Notes under the pieces: model-generated | Databases searched by the model: none | The model's input: the letters and a program-made list of their open reading frames with translations, nothing else | Told to the model about the DNA's origin: nothing | NCBI RefSeq assembly: GCF_028204155.1 | Contig: NZ_JAQLOI010000001.1 | Location: forward strand, 2,108,001 to 2,172,000 | Reading direction: 5' to 3' | DNA length: 64,000 bases | From: Vibrio algarum | GTDB lineage: Bacteria; Pseudomonadota; Gammaproteobacteria; Enterobacterales; Vibrionaceae | Shown here: positions 18,856-28,318 of the stretch, piece by piece | Position numbering within the stretch: position 1 is the stretch's first letter | Layout: every line of letters starts with the position of its first letter | Position numbers and translations under genes: made by a program

Positions 18856-19710
18856 ATGAATACACTGGAAAAAATTCAAAAAAGCCTAGAAAACTTTAGC
18901 AAGTCGGAACGTAAAGTTGCTGAGGTTATTATGGCGTCACCACAAACAGCAATTCATTCTAGCATTGCAACGCTCGCTAAGATGGCCGATGTAAGTGAGC
19001 CTACAGTCAATCGTTTTTGTCGCAGATTAGATACTAAAGGTTTCCCAGACTTTAAACTTCATCTTGCTCAAAGCCTCGCAAATGGCACACCTTACGTTAA
19101 CAGAAACGTAGAAGAAGATGACGGCCCAGATGCCTATACTCACAAGATATTTGAGTCCACAATGGCATGTTTAGATGTGGCTAAAAATAGCTTAGACGCA
19201 ACTCAAATTAACAGAGCTGTTGATCTTCTGACTCAAGCCAAACGAATCTCATTCTTTGGTCTTGGGGCCTCTTCAGCCGTAGCTAAAGACGCTCAAAACA
19301 AATTTATTCGTTTCAATATCCCTATTGCCTCTTTTGAAGATATTGTTATGCAACGCATGAGTTGTATCAACTGCACCGACAACGACGTTATCGTGCTTAT
19401 CTCTCACACTGGACGAACTAAAAGCATGGTAGAAGTAGCAAAGCTAGGCCGAGAAAATGGTGCTACTGTCATAGCGATAACATCGAAAGATTCACCACTT
19501 GATAAAGCAGCATCACTATCTATTACATTAGATGTGCCTGAAGATACAGATGTCTATATGCCAATGGCAAGTCGAGTTGTACAGATGACAGTTATCGACG
19601 TGTTAGCAACCGGTTTTACACTCCGACGCGGTTCTGGCTTCAGAGATAACCTACGCAGAGTAAAAGATGCGTTGAAAGACTCTCGTTACGATAAGATAAC
19701 GCAGTTTTAG
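18856..19710 (+). CDS. hexR: HexR, RpiR-family transcriptional regulator of central carbon metabolism
   Basis: A 284-residue protein with an N-terminal HTH_6 domain (SEPTVNRFCRRLDTKGFPDFK) and a C-terminal SIS sugar-phosphate-binding domain (FFGLGASSAVAKDAQNKF; VLISHTGRTKSMVEVAK). HexR senses 2-keto-3-deoxy-6-phosphogluconate and controls glycolytic, Entner-Doudoroff and gluconeogenic genes in gammaproteobacteria. The C-terminal GFTLRRGSGFRDNLRRVKDA is highly HexR-like. It stands alone here, without the usual enterobacterial zwf/edd neighbours, and is followed by a terminator. Confidence 0.93.
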   Translation: MNTLEKIQKSLENFSKSERKVAEVIMASPQTAIHSSIATLAKMADVSEPTVNRFCRRLDTKGFPDFKLHLAQSLANGTPYVNRNVEEDDGPDAYTHKIFESTMACLDVAKNSLDATQINRAVDLLTQAKRISFFGLGASSAVAKDAQNKFIRFNIPIASFEDIVMQRMSCINCTDNDVIVLISHTGRTKSMVEVAKLGRENGATVIAITSKDSPLDKAASLSITLDVPEDTDVYMPMASRVVQMTVIDVLATGFTLRRGSGFRDNLRRVKDALKDSRYDKITQF

Positions 19711-19724
19711 TACTCACCCTTGTT

Positions 19725-19749
19725 AAAAACCCCACTGTTGTGGGGTTTA
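19725..19749 (+). terminator. Terminator after hexR
   Basis: AACCCCAC / GTGGGGTT stem around TGTT, with short T-rich flanks. Confidence 0.8.
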
Positions 19750-19819
19750 TAACATTAAGTGCTTGCCTTTTTTTATAGACTCTCCGAATTTGTTATTTGT
19801 CTTGTTTCTAAATCTAAAC

Positions 19820-21058
19820 TCACACTTCTTCTCTCGACTGAAAATCAACCTCTTCAATCTCTACACTACTGCTTACCACAACATCATTATTTACATTACC
19901 GAAGTCTTCGCATGAACATACTTGTTGCAGAATAAAAATCAATCGCTCTTCATTTAATGGTAAAGGGTTACCTTTAATAGAAGAGGACTGCATTGCGTCT
20001 TTAGCCACTTTACTAAACGACGTTTTACAGATTCCAAATTCACTTAAATTCGGCAACTCAAGTCTTTCCAACATCATTTGAATCCAAGCAATGCTGTCAG
20101 GGTAATCGGCATTCGTGTTTTGAGTGACTATTTTTGCTATTTCTCGGTAACGATTAAGGATATCGCTACGTCCAGTCTCAACAGCCAATTTGATATTTTC
20201 ATCCATGACAAAAGGAGCCAGTCTTGCGGTGATGATACTATGAGGCGCTTCAATCTTTCCGCCTAGAGACGAAGCTAAACCATGAGCGGCGCCCAAGTTA
20301 GAATTACTTATTGCCATCCCACCTAACATAGCTGCAAATGAGAGATCTGAGCGAGCTTTGTAATCGTTACTTTTGCAGCCTGGGATAATCGCTTTTGTCA
20401 GCCGCCTTAGCCCTTCCTCACAAATAGTATCGGTTAATGGATTTGGCTCTCCGCATACATAGGATTCCATTAGGTGAGTAAATGTTTCTAAAGCACCTCT
20501 GCTAGATATAGCAAGATTGGTATCATAGGTTAACGTTGGGTCAACGATCGCTACATCAGGTAAAATATCAGATGAACGAAGGCTTACTTTTACCTTATCT
20601 TGACCCGATCTCAAAACTGCTTTATTCGTTACTTCTGATCCCGTGCTCGCTGTTGTTGGAATGGCAATAAATGGAATTGGTTTGCTTTTTAGAGGGACAC
20701 TTCGCCCGACCACTTCAACGTAATCGTAAACATCGCCCTGATTTGGAATAATCGCAGAAAGCGCTTTTCCCATATCGATAACACTGCCGCCACCTATAGC
20801 CACAACCATATCAGGTTTAAAGCGCCGGCCTACCGCCGCCGTTTCTTCAACCATCGTTATATTGGGTTCACCAATTATCGATACATGTTGGTAACGCATA
20901 TTTTGGTTTTTCAGGTAACCGACAATAGGTGCTGCGCGAACCATGCTTTTTCCCGTAACAAGAAGAACGCTATATCCATACTGATTGAAAATTGATAGCG
21001 AAGAATTAAGTGCCCCCTCGCCAAAAACAACCTTAGCCGATGTCATAAACTGAAACAT
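19820..21058 (-). CDS. Iron-containing alcohol dehydrogenase
   Basis: About 412 residues of the Fe-ADH (group III) family, NAD(P)-dependent oxidoreductases acting on short alcohols or aldehydes. It shows the nucleotide-binding DMVVAIGGGSVIDMGKALS, PFIAIPTTASTGSEVTNKAV, and the metal-site region ETFTHLMESYV...NSNLGAAHGLASSLGG with the expected histidines. The start at 21058 has a perfect GGAGG five bases upstream; an in-frame extension to 21139 is ignored. The last ~30 residues are acidic and unlike the family. It is divergent from grxA; the substrate cannot be inferred. Confidence 0.85.
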   Translation of the reverse strand: MFQFMTSAKVVFGEGALNSSLSIFNQYGYSVLLVTGKSMVRAAPIVGYLKNQNMRYQHVSIIGEPNITMVEETAAVGRRFKPDMVVAIGGGSVIDMGKALSAIIPNQGDVYDYVEVVGRSVPLKSKPIPFIAIPTTASTGSEVTNKAVLRSGQDKVKVSLRSSDILPDVAIVDPTLTYDTNLAISSRGALETFTHLMESYVCGEPNPLTDTICEEGLRRLTKAIIPGCKSNDYKARSDLSFAAMLGGMAISNSNLGAAHGLASSLGGKIEAPHSIITARLAPFVMDENIKLAVETGRSDILNRYREIAKIVTQNTNADYPDSIAWIQMMLERLELPNLSEFGICKTSFSKVAKDAMQSSSIKGNPLPLNEERLIFILQQVCSCEDFGNVNNDVVVSSSVEIEEVDFQSREEV

Positions 21059-21232
21059 GCAAACCTCCATCAATAATTCTGAACCTAGGTTGCTAGAGTT
21101 TGAGAAAGAGTTTATTGATTTAGTACAATTCGAATGCACTCTCTAAATTGTAATTGTAAAACTATGTATTTGTTCACATTGTGTTGTCTTGTTTAATGCA
21201 AGATTTAACAATTAACACTTTCTAAAAACAAA

Positions 21233-21248
21233 TGTGAATTAGTTCATC
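21233..21248. promoter_or_regulatory. Possible CRP-like site
   Basis: TGTGA-N6-TCATC in the divergent region between the alcohol dehydrogenase and grxA. The first half-site is perfect and the second matches 3 of 5 positions of TCACA. Weak evidence. Confidence 0.25.
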
Positions 21249-21353
21249 AATCTTTAGTGATAGATTATACCTATCAGATTCAAAGGGGATTCCATCTTTA
21301 TTTTCTTCATCTAATCAGGCATAGTTAGCCTATAAAAAATTAGGAGAAAGATT

Positions 21354-21611
21354 ATGTTTGTTGTTATTTTTGGTCGACCTGCTTGCCCATTTTGTGTTCG
21401 TGCAAAAGATCTTGCTGAATCATTGAAAGAAAGTCGTGATGACTTTAATTATCGCTATGTAGATATCCACGCAGAAGGTATTAGTAAAGCAGATTTAGAA
21501 AAAACCGTGGGTAAGCCAGTAGAGACTGTCCCTCAAATTTTCGTTGATCAAGACCATATTGGTGGTTGTACTGAATTTGAAGCGTATGCAAGAACTAACC
21601 TAGGATTGTAA
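21354..21611 (+). CDS. grxA: Glutaredoxin 1 (GrxA)
   Basis: An 85-residue glutaredoxin with the dithiol active site C11-P-F-C14, the cis-proline segment ETVPQIFVDQDHIGGCTEFEAY and the GrxA-type N-terminus MFVVIFGRPACPFCVRA. It is glutathione-dependent and reduces protein disulfides such as ribonucleotide reductase and OxyR. AGGAG precedes the ATG. Monocistronic with its own terminator; ybjL follows, as in the enteric grxA-ybjL neighbourhood. Confidence 0.94.
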   Translation: MFVVIFGRPACPFCVRAKDLAESLKESRDDFNYRYVDIHAEGISKADLEKTVGKPVETVPQIFVDQDHIGGCTEFEAYARTNLGL

Positions 21612-21636
21612 TTTACTCCTCCTGTACAACAAATAA

Positions 21637-21658
21637 GAGCCCTTTTTAGGGCTTTTTT
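21637..21658 (+). terminator. Terminator after grxA
   Basis: AGCCCT / AGGGCT stem with a TTTT loop and a T6 tail. Confidence 0.85.
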
Positions 21659-21805
21659 GCTAATATCTGTTTCTTTTCTTTATAAACGGCATCCATTTAT
21701 TCTAATAACCAAAAAAAGCATCATTTACACTTATCTTTTATAATTATTCAGATACAATCCGATAATAACTTCCCTAATTAAAACCATACGTTTTGAGTAA
21801 AAACT

Positions 21806-23488
21806 GTGAATATTGATGTTGCTCTAATCCTCAGCCAAAACCAAATATTACTTGTATTCCTCGTTCTTGCTATCGGCTTAGCTATAGGAAAAATACGGTT
21901 TGGTAGTTTTCAGTTAGGGAACTCTATTGGCGTATTGATGACGGCGCTAGTCATGGGTAGCCTCGGATTTTCAATTGGAAACGAAGCATTAACCATTGGT
22001 TTCATGCTATTTATCTATTGCGTAGGTATTGAAGCTGGACCTAACTTTTTTGGCATCTTTTTTAGAGATGGTAAGCACTATCTCCTTCTCAGTTTAATTG
22101 TGCTCATTTCTGCTATATCTCTTACCTATTTTATGAGCCGTTTTATCGGATTAGATTACGGTCTCTCAGCCGGTTTAATGGCAGGAGCATTGACGGCAAC
22201 GCCTGTCTTAGTTGGCGCTCAAGATGCTCTGAATTCTGGCTTAGCAACGTTACCTCGCAATATGGATATGGGCTTAGTGCTGCAAAATCTATCCGTAGGC
22301 TATGCACTTGCGTATCTGGTTGGTTTAATTAGCATGATACTTTTCGCCAAGTTGCTACCTAAACTTCAAAAACAAGACTTACACGACAGCGCAGAGCAGA
22401 TCGCACAAGAGCGTGGTATCGGCAATGCTGCTCACAGAAAAGTCTATCTACCCATTATTAGAGCCTATCGTGTTGGGCAAGAACTCATAAACTGGATCGA
22501 CGGAAAAAACCTTCGTGAGCTAGGTATATATCGCCAAACAGGTTGCTACATTGAAAGAATTAGAAGAAACGGCATACTCGCCCATCCTGATGGCGATGCT
22601 ATCTTACAAGAAGGTGATGAGATTGCGCTTGTTGGCTATCCTGACAGCCACGCTCGATTAGACCCGAGTTTCAGAAACGGAAAAGAAGTATTTGACCGCA
22701 ATTTATTAGATCTCCGAATCGTGGAAGAAGAGATTGTAGTTAAGAGCGACAGTATCTCTGGCAAAAAATTGTCTGAACTCAACCTTTCAGAATATGGCTG
22801 TTTTTTAAATAGAGTAATTCGGGCTCAGATAGAGATGCCGATGGATCTTACTATCGTTCTCGCTAAAGGTGACATCCTTCAAGTTAGTGGCGAAAAAAGT
22901 CGGGTCTTAGGGTTAGCAGAGCGCATTGGTTTCATTTCAATACATAGTCAAATGGCCGACTTATTAGCTTTTTGTAGCTTTTTCATTTTGGGTATCCTAT
23001 TTGGTTTGGTTACCATGACATTCGGCCAAGTGACGTTTGGTTTAGGTAATGCCGTTGGACTTTTGCTCGCTGGGATCACTCTTGGGTTCTTAAGAGCTAA
23101 CCACCCTACTTTCGGCTATGTTCCTCAAGGCGCGCTGAACATGGTGAAAGATTTGGGCTTGATGTTCTTTATGGCAGGAATAGGTCTCAGTGCTGGTGGT
23201 AATCTTCTTACCTTTATGAATCAGACGGGTTTACAAATTATATTGATCAGTTTAATTGTCAGTGTTGTCCCCGTTGTGCTCGCGTATCTCGTTGGTGCGT
23301 ATATCTTTAAGATGAATAGAGCCTTACTATTCGGTGCTATTATCGGCGCAAGGACCTGCGCACCCGCAATGGACATTGTTAACGAATACGCCCGCTCTAC
23401 CATCCCAGCTCTTGGTTATGCCGGAACCTATGCTATAGCCAATATTTTAATGACACTTGCTGGTACATTACTGATTATATTAAGCTGA
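21806..23488 (+). CDS. ybjL: Putative transporter YbjL (AAE family, TrkA-C domains)
   Basis: A 560-residue membrane protein of the aspartate-alanine exchanger (AspT/YbjL/YidE) family. It has an N-terminal set of helices (FMLFIYCVGIEAGPNFF, ALTATPVLVGAQDALNS), two central cytosolic TrkA-C-type domains (about 200-370; IDGKNLRELGI...ILQEGDEIALVGYP and SISGKKLSELNLSEYG), and a second helical half with the repeated GARTCAPAMDIV motif. The length equals E. coli YbjL (561). It starts at GTG 21806. The transported substrate is not known; neighbouring ybjL homologues give no clue. Confidence 0.88.
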   Translation: MNIDVALILSQNQILLVFLVLAIGLAIGKIRFGSFQLGNSIGVLMTALVMGSLGFSIGNEALTIGFMLFIYCVGIEAGPNFFGIFFRDGKHYLLLSLIVLISAISLTYFMSRFIGLDYGLSAGLMAGALTATPVLVGAQDALNSGLATLPRNMDMGLVLQNLSVGYALAYLVGLISMILFAKLLPKLQKQDLHDSAEQIAQERGIGNAAHRKVYLPIIRAYRVGQELINWIDGKNLRELGIYRQTGCYIERIRRNGILAHPDGDAILQEGDEIALVGYPDSHARLDPSFRNGKEVFDRNLLDLRIVEEEIVVKSDSISGKKLSELNLSEYGCFLNRVIRAQIEMPMDLTIVLAKGDILQVSGEKSRVLGLAERIGFISIHSQMADLLAFCSFFILGILFGLVTMTFGQVTFGLGNAVGLLLAGITLGFLRANHPTFGYVPQGALNMVKDLGLMFFMAGIGLSAGGNLLTFMNQTGLQIILISLIVSVVPVVLAYLVGAYIFKMNRALLFGAIIGARTCAPAMDIVNEYARSTIPALGYAGTYAIANILMTLAGTLLIILS

Positions 23489-23572
23489 TATCATTTGCGT
23501 TAATTCTGTGTGCAGAATGCTTGAGTAACTACCTACACTAAACAAAAGTGTTTCAGAAATACTTTAATGTAT

Positions 23573-23600
23573 AAAAAAGCGCTCAAATGAGCGCTTTTTT
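23573..23600. terminator. Bidirectional terminator between ybjL and fabV
   Basis: Perfect AAAAAAGCGCTC / GAGCGCTTTTTT stem with a 4-base loop, shared by two convergent genes. Confidence 0.9.
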
Positions 23601-23627
23601 AATTGCTGCTTTTCAATTAATATTTGA

Positions 23628-24830
23628 TCAGATATCGATGACATCAAACTCTACAGCAGGGTTAACATCCGCTTCATAATCCACGCCATCAACACCGAAA
23701 CCAAATAGTTTCAAGAACTCTTCTTTATATTCAACGTAATCTGTCAGTTCTTTCAGGTTATCTGTGGTGATTTGAGGCCAAAGCTCACTACAATAAGTTT
23801 GAATGTCATCACGTAGCTCCCAATCATCTAGGCGCAGTCGATTACTTTCATCAACCTGAGGTGCAGTACCATCTTGTTTATACAAGCGTTGGCTAAACAT
23901 GCGTTGAATCTGTTCAATACACCCTTCATGAACACCTTCTGCGCGCATTTTCTTAAACACCATCGCAATATAAAGGGGCATAACAGGAATAGCTGAACTT
24001 GCTTGAGTTACAACAGACTTAAGAACAGCAACATTCGCGCTACCATTAGACTTAGCCAGTTTCTCGTTGAGTGCCTGAGCCGCTCTATCCAAATCCATTT
24101 TCGCTTTACCAAGCGCACCATCCCAATAGATAGGCCAGGTTAGCTCTGTCCCAATATAACTATATGCAACAGTCTTACAACCGTCGGCCAATACACCAGC
24201 ATCAGACAAGGCATTAATCCAAAGTTCCCAATCTTGCCCACCCATTACGGTAATGGTGTCGTTAATTTCTTGTTCGTTAGCAGGCTCAACACTCGCTTCA
24301 ATAATGACATCTTTATTGGTATCAACAGCTGTGGAACTGTAGGTATTGCCAATAGGTTTAAGGGTCGAACGGATAAGTTCGCCTGTTTCTGGCATTTTGC
24401 GCACAGGTGAAGCAAGTGAATACACCACCATATCAATTTGGCCGAGATCTTCTTTAATAAGATCGATGGTTTTTTGTTTTGCTTCATTAGAAAACGCATC
24501 ACCATTTAAACTTTTTGCGTACAACCCTTCTTCATGGGCAAGTTTTTCAAAAGCCGCAGAATTATAATAACCGGCTGTACCCGTTTTCTTTTCAGTTCCT
24601 GCTTTTTCAAAGAAAACACCAATCGTTGAAGCTGCGCCACCAAATGCAGCGGTAATTCGAGAAGACATGCCGTAGCCACTAGAAGAGCCAACTACCAATA
24701 CACGTTTTGGCGCATTGGTAATGGGGCCTTGAGCTTTAGTGTAAGCAATCTGTTCTTTAATGTTTGCTTCACAACCTACAGGGTGTGTAGTAGTACAAAT
24801 AAAACCACGAATTCTAGGTTTGATGATCAT
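23628..24830 (-). CDS. fabV: Trans-2-enoyl-ACP reductase FabV
   Basis: A 400-residue NADH-dependent enoyl-ACP reductase for the last step of the fatty-acid elongation cycle, the triclosan-tolerant type first found in Vibrio cholerae. Features: N-terminal MIIKPRIRGFICTTTHPVGC, the nucleotide-binding VLVVGSSSGYGMSSRI, and the FabV active-site Tyr-(x8)-Lys in IYWDGALGKAK. AAGGA lies nine bases before the ATG. Transcribed toward ybjL; the upstream region holds a 6-bp inverted repeat. Confidence 0.96.
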   Translation of the reverse strand: MIIKPRIRGFICTTTHPVGCEANIKEQIAYTKAQGPITNAPKRVLVVGSSSGYGMSSRITAAFGGAASTIGVFFEKAGTEKKTGTAGYYNSAAFEKLAHEEGLYAKSLNGDAFSNEAKQKTIDLIKEDLGQIDMVVYSLASPVRKMPETGELIRSTLKPIGNTYSSTAVDTNKDVIIEASVEPANEQEINDTITVMGGQDWELWINALSDAGVLADGCKTVAYSYIGTELTWPIYWDGALGKAKMDLDRAAQALNEKLAKSNGSANVAVLKSVVTQASSAIPVMPLYIAMVFKKMRAEGVHEGCIEQIQRMFSQRLYKQDGTAPQVDESNRLRLDDWELRDDIQTYCSELWPQITTDNLKELTDYVEYKEEFLKLFGFGVDGVDYEADVNPAVEFDVIDI

Positions 24831-24883
24831 TTTCAGCGTCCTTTAATGTAGGGCTTGGGCGATAATATTAACTTTGCCCTTAA

Positions 24884-24899
24884 TATTCTGGCTAGAATA
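24884..24899. promoter_or_regulatory. Inverted repeat upstream of fabV
   Basis: TATTCT-GGCT-AGAATA, perfect 6-bp arms, about 55 bp before the fabV start. Possible operator; no regulator is assigned. Confidence 0.3.
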
Positions 24900-25016
24900 A
24901 AAGGTTAATCAAGAGATCGCATCAATTTTCTTACAAATTACTGTTAATTTATAAGTGGTTGGAGTAGTTAAGGTCTAAAATACCTGCAATTCCCTTTGAT
25001 TCTGTTAAAAACAACA

Positions 25017-25043
25017 AAAGGCACCTCTATTGAGATGCCTTCC
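25017..25043 (-). terminator. Terminator after fadE
   Basis: On the minus strand AAGGCATCTC pairs with GAGGTGCCTT (one G-T pair), followed by TTGTTG. It lies about 45 bp after the fadE stop. Confidence 0.6.
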
Positions 25044-25086
25044 TTATACAGATTTACTTTTCTCTCTCAGCGCAAGCTAAACAGTA

Positions 25087-27369
25087 TTAAGCAACGCTAT
25101 TTAGTTTAGGTTCTGACTGCTTATGAGTTCTGACTTCAGTAAAGTCATGGCTAAAGTGGTCAACTTGAACCGCTTTAATTCTTAACGCTTCAGCGTCGTT
25201 AATTTGATCCACTTCTTTCTGAGTTAGCACACCTGTATCAAGTGCTTGTTGTAAGCGCTCAAGTAATAGGCCTTTTCTCATAACCTTGCCATCTTTAACA
25301 CCCTTAATTAGCTTCCTTTCCAACCCTCGAATCTCGTACATTTTGATAAATGCACGCTCCATTAGACCTACTGCGTCGTCTTCTTGCTTACCTACATAAC
25401 ACAAGTGAGTTAGACGGTCGCGGTGCGCACCAGGAGTCATCAGAGACTCTGCAATCTTAACCGACAATTTATCTGCAGGTTTTTTAAAGTGATTACCTAG
25501 TGGGAAAACTAGGACACTTAACATACGGCCCGCAATACGATTAGGAAAGTTTGTATACGCCTCTTGTAAGGACTTAGATGCATTATATAGACAGTGCTGA
25601 ATAGAATAGTCGACGTATACCAAGTCACTTTGTTGTCGACCTTCATCTTCGTACTTTTTCAGTACAGCTGAAGCCATATAAAGGAAACTGAGACCATCAC
25701 CTAATCTTGCTGAGATCATCTCTTTACGCTTCAGGTCACCACCCAGAGTTGCCATCGCAACATCCGCACTTAGAGCTAATGCACGGCTAATACGTGTCAA
25801 ATCTTTATAGTAACGTTTTGTAGGGCCACTCATATGCGCTTTAATAAACATAGACCCAGTGAGCCCTGCTGAAAAAGCACCAAAGGTATTTTTTAGACCA
25901 TGTCCGATATGCTTAAATAACAACTCATCAAACTCTTCTGCACCTTGCTCTTGATCTGGGTTTGCTGCCGCCTCCATCTCTTTTAGTACATATGGGTGAC
26001 AACGTGTTGCCCCTTGACCAAAGATCATAAGATTACGCGTAAGTATATTTGCCCCTTCAACCGTAATAGCAACAGGTGCACCAATATACTGATTAGCAAG
26101 ATAGTTCATAGGGCCCTGTTGGATACCGCGTCCCGCGTGAATATCCATCGAGTCATCAAGTAACTTACGAGCCAACTCGGTCATATGATACTTAGCGATA
26201 GCAGTAACGATGCCTGGCTTTTCTTTAAGATCAAGAGAAGTAGTCGTCAATGTACGTGTCGCTTCCAACATATATGTTAGTCCGCCAATACGCCCCATTG
26301 CTTCCGCTACACCTTCAAACTTACCGATAGATAAGCCAAACTGCTTACGTACATAAGCATACGCACCTGTCGTACGGGAAGTCAGATGTCCAGTCGCTGT
26401 ACCCATTGCTGGCAAAGAAATACCACGGCCCGCAGACAAACACTCGACCAACATACGCCAACCTTTACCAACGTATTCCTGCCCACCAATAACCCAGTCC
26501 ATAGGTATAAATACATCTTCCCCACGAGTCGGCCCATTCATGAATGCAAGACCAAGTGGATCGTGACGCTCTCCAATTTCAACGCCTGGGTGATCCGCAG
26601 GAATCAGAGCACAAGTAATACCTAAATCAACTTCGCCGCCTAGTAACCCTTCAGGGTCTTGAAGTTTGTAAGCTAAGCCTAATACCGTGGCTACAGGCGC
26701 TAAAGTAATATAACGTTTATTCCAACTGATGCGCATACCGAGCACTTCTTTGCCTTCGTGCATGCCCATACACACCGTACCCATATCAGGAATACTGCCT
26801 GCATCTGAACCGGCTTCCGGACCAGTTAAAGCGAAACAAGGTATCTCGCGACCATCTGCAAGCCTAGGTAACCAATAATCCTTTTGCTCTTGCGTACCAT
26901 AATGAGAAAGCAACTCACCAGGACCTAAAGAGTTAGGAACCATTACAGTTACGCCAGCACTGTTATTACGCGTCGCAATCTTAGTTACTATCGTCGAGTT
27001 AGCATAAGAAGAAAATTCTCTACCACCGTACTCTTTAGAAATAATTAGTGAGAAAAAACGTTCCTTAAGAATATAGTCCCAGACCTCTTTTGGAAGATCT
27101 CGATCTATCTTCACAATCTGGTGGTCATCAAGCATCTCCAACAAGGTTTCAACCTCATTGTCTATAAAAGACTGCTCTTCCTTTGTTAAAGATGGCTTTG
27201 GATAATGATGAAGCTTCTGCCAATCAGGAGAGCCAGAAAATAGGTCACCATCCCACCATACACTACCGGCTTCCATCGCTTCTTTTTCAGTGTCCGACAA
27301 TGGTGGTAATACTTTCTTAAACATTTTAAATGCTGGGTCGCTTACCCATTTTCTACGTAGAGAGCACAT
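25087..27369 (-). CDS. fadE: Acyl-CoA dehydrogenase FadE (short form)
   Basis: A 760-residue FAD enzyme for the first oxidation of beta-oxidation. The acyl-CoA dehydrogenase core includes CFALTGPEAGSDAGSIPD, FIPMDWVIGG and DIHAGRGIQQGP, and the long FadE-specific C-terminal domain follows. Compared with E. coli FadE (814 residues), the hydrophobic N-terminal anchor is absent: the protein begins at the conserved RRKWVSDPAFKMFKKVLPPLS segment. AAGGA is eight bases before this ATG, and only ~100 bp separate it from psrA, so there is no room for the missing part. Likely PsrA-controlled, given its neighbour. Confidence 0.93.
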   Translation of the reverse strand: MCSLRRKWVSDPAFKMFKKVLPPLSDTEKEAMEAGSVWWDGDLFSGSPDWQKLHHYPKPSLTKEEQSFIDNEVETLLEMLDDHQIVKIDRDLPKEVWDYILKERFFSLIISKEYGGREFSSYANSTIVTKIATRNNSAGVTVMVPNSLGPGELLSHYGTQEQKDYWLPRLADGREIPCFALTGPEAGSDAGSIPDMGTVCMGMHEGKEVLGMRISWNKRYITLAPVATVLGLAYKLQDPEGLLGGEVDLGITCALIPADHPGVEIGERHDPLGLAFMNGPTRGEDVFIPMDWVIGGQEYVGKGWRMLVECLSAGRGISLPAMGTATGHLTSRTTGAYAYVRKQFGLSIGKFEGVAEAMGRIGGLTYMLEATRTLTTTSLDLKEKPGIVTAIAKYHMTELARKLLDDSMDIHAGRGIQQGPMNYLANQYIGAPVAITVEGANILTRNLMIFGQGATRCHPYVLKEMEAAANPDQEQGAEEFDELLFKHIGHGLKNTFGAFSAGLTGSMFIKAHMSGPTKRYYKDLTRISRALALSADVAMATLGGDLKRKEMISARLGDGLSFLYMASAVLKKYEDEGRQQSDLVYVDYSIQHCLYNASKSLQEAYTNFPNRIAGRMLSVLVFPLGNHFKKPADKLSVKIAESLMTPGAHRDRLTHLCYVGKQEDDAVGLMERAFIKMYEIRGLERKLIKGVKDGKVMRKGLLLERLQQALDTGVLTQKEVDQINDAEALRIKAVQVDHFSHDFTEVRTHKQSEPKLNSVA

Positions 27370-27469
27370 AGTCCGATCCTTTTGTTCTATAGGTACTTTT
27401 ATTATAAAAATAAGTAGTTAGTTATTGGTTAAGTCTTGTTTTTTTAACTATCCGTTTTTTTAGCAATCT

Positions 27470-28096
27470 TTACTCAGCAGCAACACCTGCTGCTAAATAA
27501 GGGATTAGTTGATTTATCACTACCGACGAATCAACCGATTGACCATAATCATTGATAGCTATCTCACTCAACGCTTGACTTGAGGCCATAGTGAACACAC
27601 AAGTTCCTAAGGTAAAATGTAATCGCCAAAACAAAGTTTCCGCTGACAAATTAGGATTAGCTTTAACTATCAAATCAGTAAATTGTGTTAACACTTCGTT
27701 ATAACGTGTCGTGATAAACCATCTTAGGTGCCCCTGTACATCGGTATAGCCTCTGCCGACCAAAGACATAAAACGAGATGCACCATGCGGCCGTAAATCA
27801 TTAAGTTGCAACAGTGGTTTCTTTAAACAAGAAAACACCTCTTCCATAGAATAATTATCCTTTTGACTCAAAGTGAGTAACTCTTCGCCAACCGAAGGCA
27901 TGAAAGCTTCCAAATATCTGTCTAGAACGGCTCTCACCAGTGTTTTTTTATCGCCAAAGTGGTAGTTAACCGAAGCCAAATTTACATTGGCCTTACTGGT
28001 AATCGCACGCAACGAAGTATCGTTAAACCCCTGCTCTGCAAATAGACTCTCTGCTACGTCTAATATTTTGTCTTTTGTTTTATTCTTCTGAGTCAT
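27470..28096 (-). CDS. psrA: TetR-family regulator PsrA (fatty-acid responsive)
   Basis: A 208-residue TetR-type repressor. The HTH (TSLRAITSKANVNLASVNYHFGDKKTLVRAVL) and the ligand domain (LRPHGASRFMSLVGRGYTD) resemble PsrA of Shewanella, Pseudomonas and vibrios, which represses beta-oxidation genes and is released by long-chain acyl-CoA or fatty acid. It lies directly upstream of fadE on the same strand. ATG at 28096 is chosen because a PsrA-like operator (28111-28127) occupies the alternative 5' extension to 28135, which argues for autorepression. Confidence 0.8.
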   Translation of the reverse strand: MTQKNKTKDKILDVAESLFAEQGFNDTSLRAITSKANVNLASVNYHFGDKKTLVRAVLDRYLEAFMPSVGEELLTLSQKDNYSMEEVFSCLKKPLLQLNDLRPHGASRFMSLVGRGYTDVQGHLRWFITTRYNEVLTQFTDLIVKANPNLSAETLFWRLHFTLGTCVFTMASSQALSEIAINDYGQSVDSSVVINQLIPYLAAGVAAE

Positions 28097-28110
28097 TTCA
28101 ATCAACCGTA

Positions 28111-28127
28111 TTAAACAACTGTTTGAA
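28111..28127. promoter_or_regulatory. PsrA-like operator at the psrA promoter
   Basis: TTAAAC-AACT-GTTTGAA is close to the known PsrA palindrome CAAAC-N4-GTTTG. It is 15 bp upstream of the chosen psrA start. Confidence 0.5.
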
Positions 28128-28287
28128 ATATACATTCATCACAGACTATTAACAAGTACGCAACATCACATTTATGATAATTTGTCAGAAAACTTTGTTG
28201 TAAATAAATTGAAATTAAATTGAACTGAATTTAAGAAGGCTGGTCATATTAATTGTAGTAAACAGAGCATTGTTAAGTTTAAGAAGG

Positions 28288-28316
28288 TTTAAACTTGGAT
28301 TCATACTGCTTTACTC
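28288..28316 (+). promoter_or_regulatory. Possible sigma-E-type promoter for the small RNA
   Basis: TTTAAACTT resembles the -35 GGAACTT and CTCCA the -10 TCnnA, about 16 bp apart. Both are imperfect. They lie immediately before the candidate RNA start. Confidence 0.25.
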
Positions 28317-28318
28317 CA

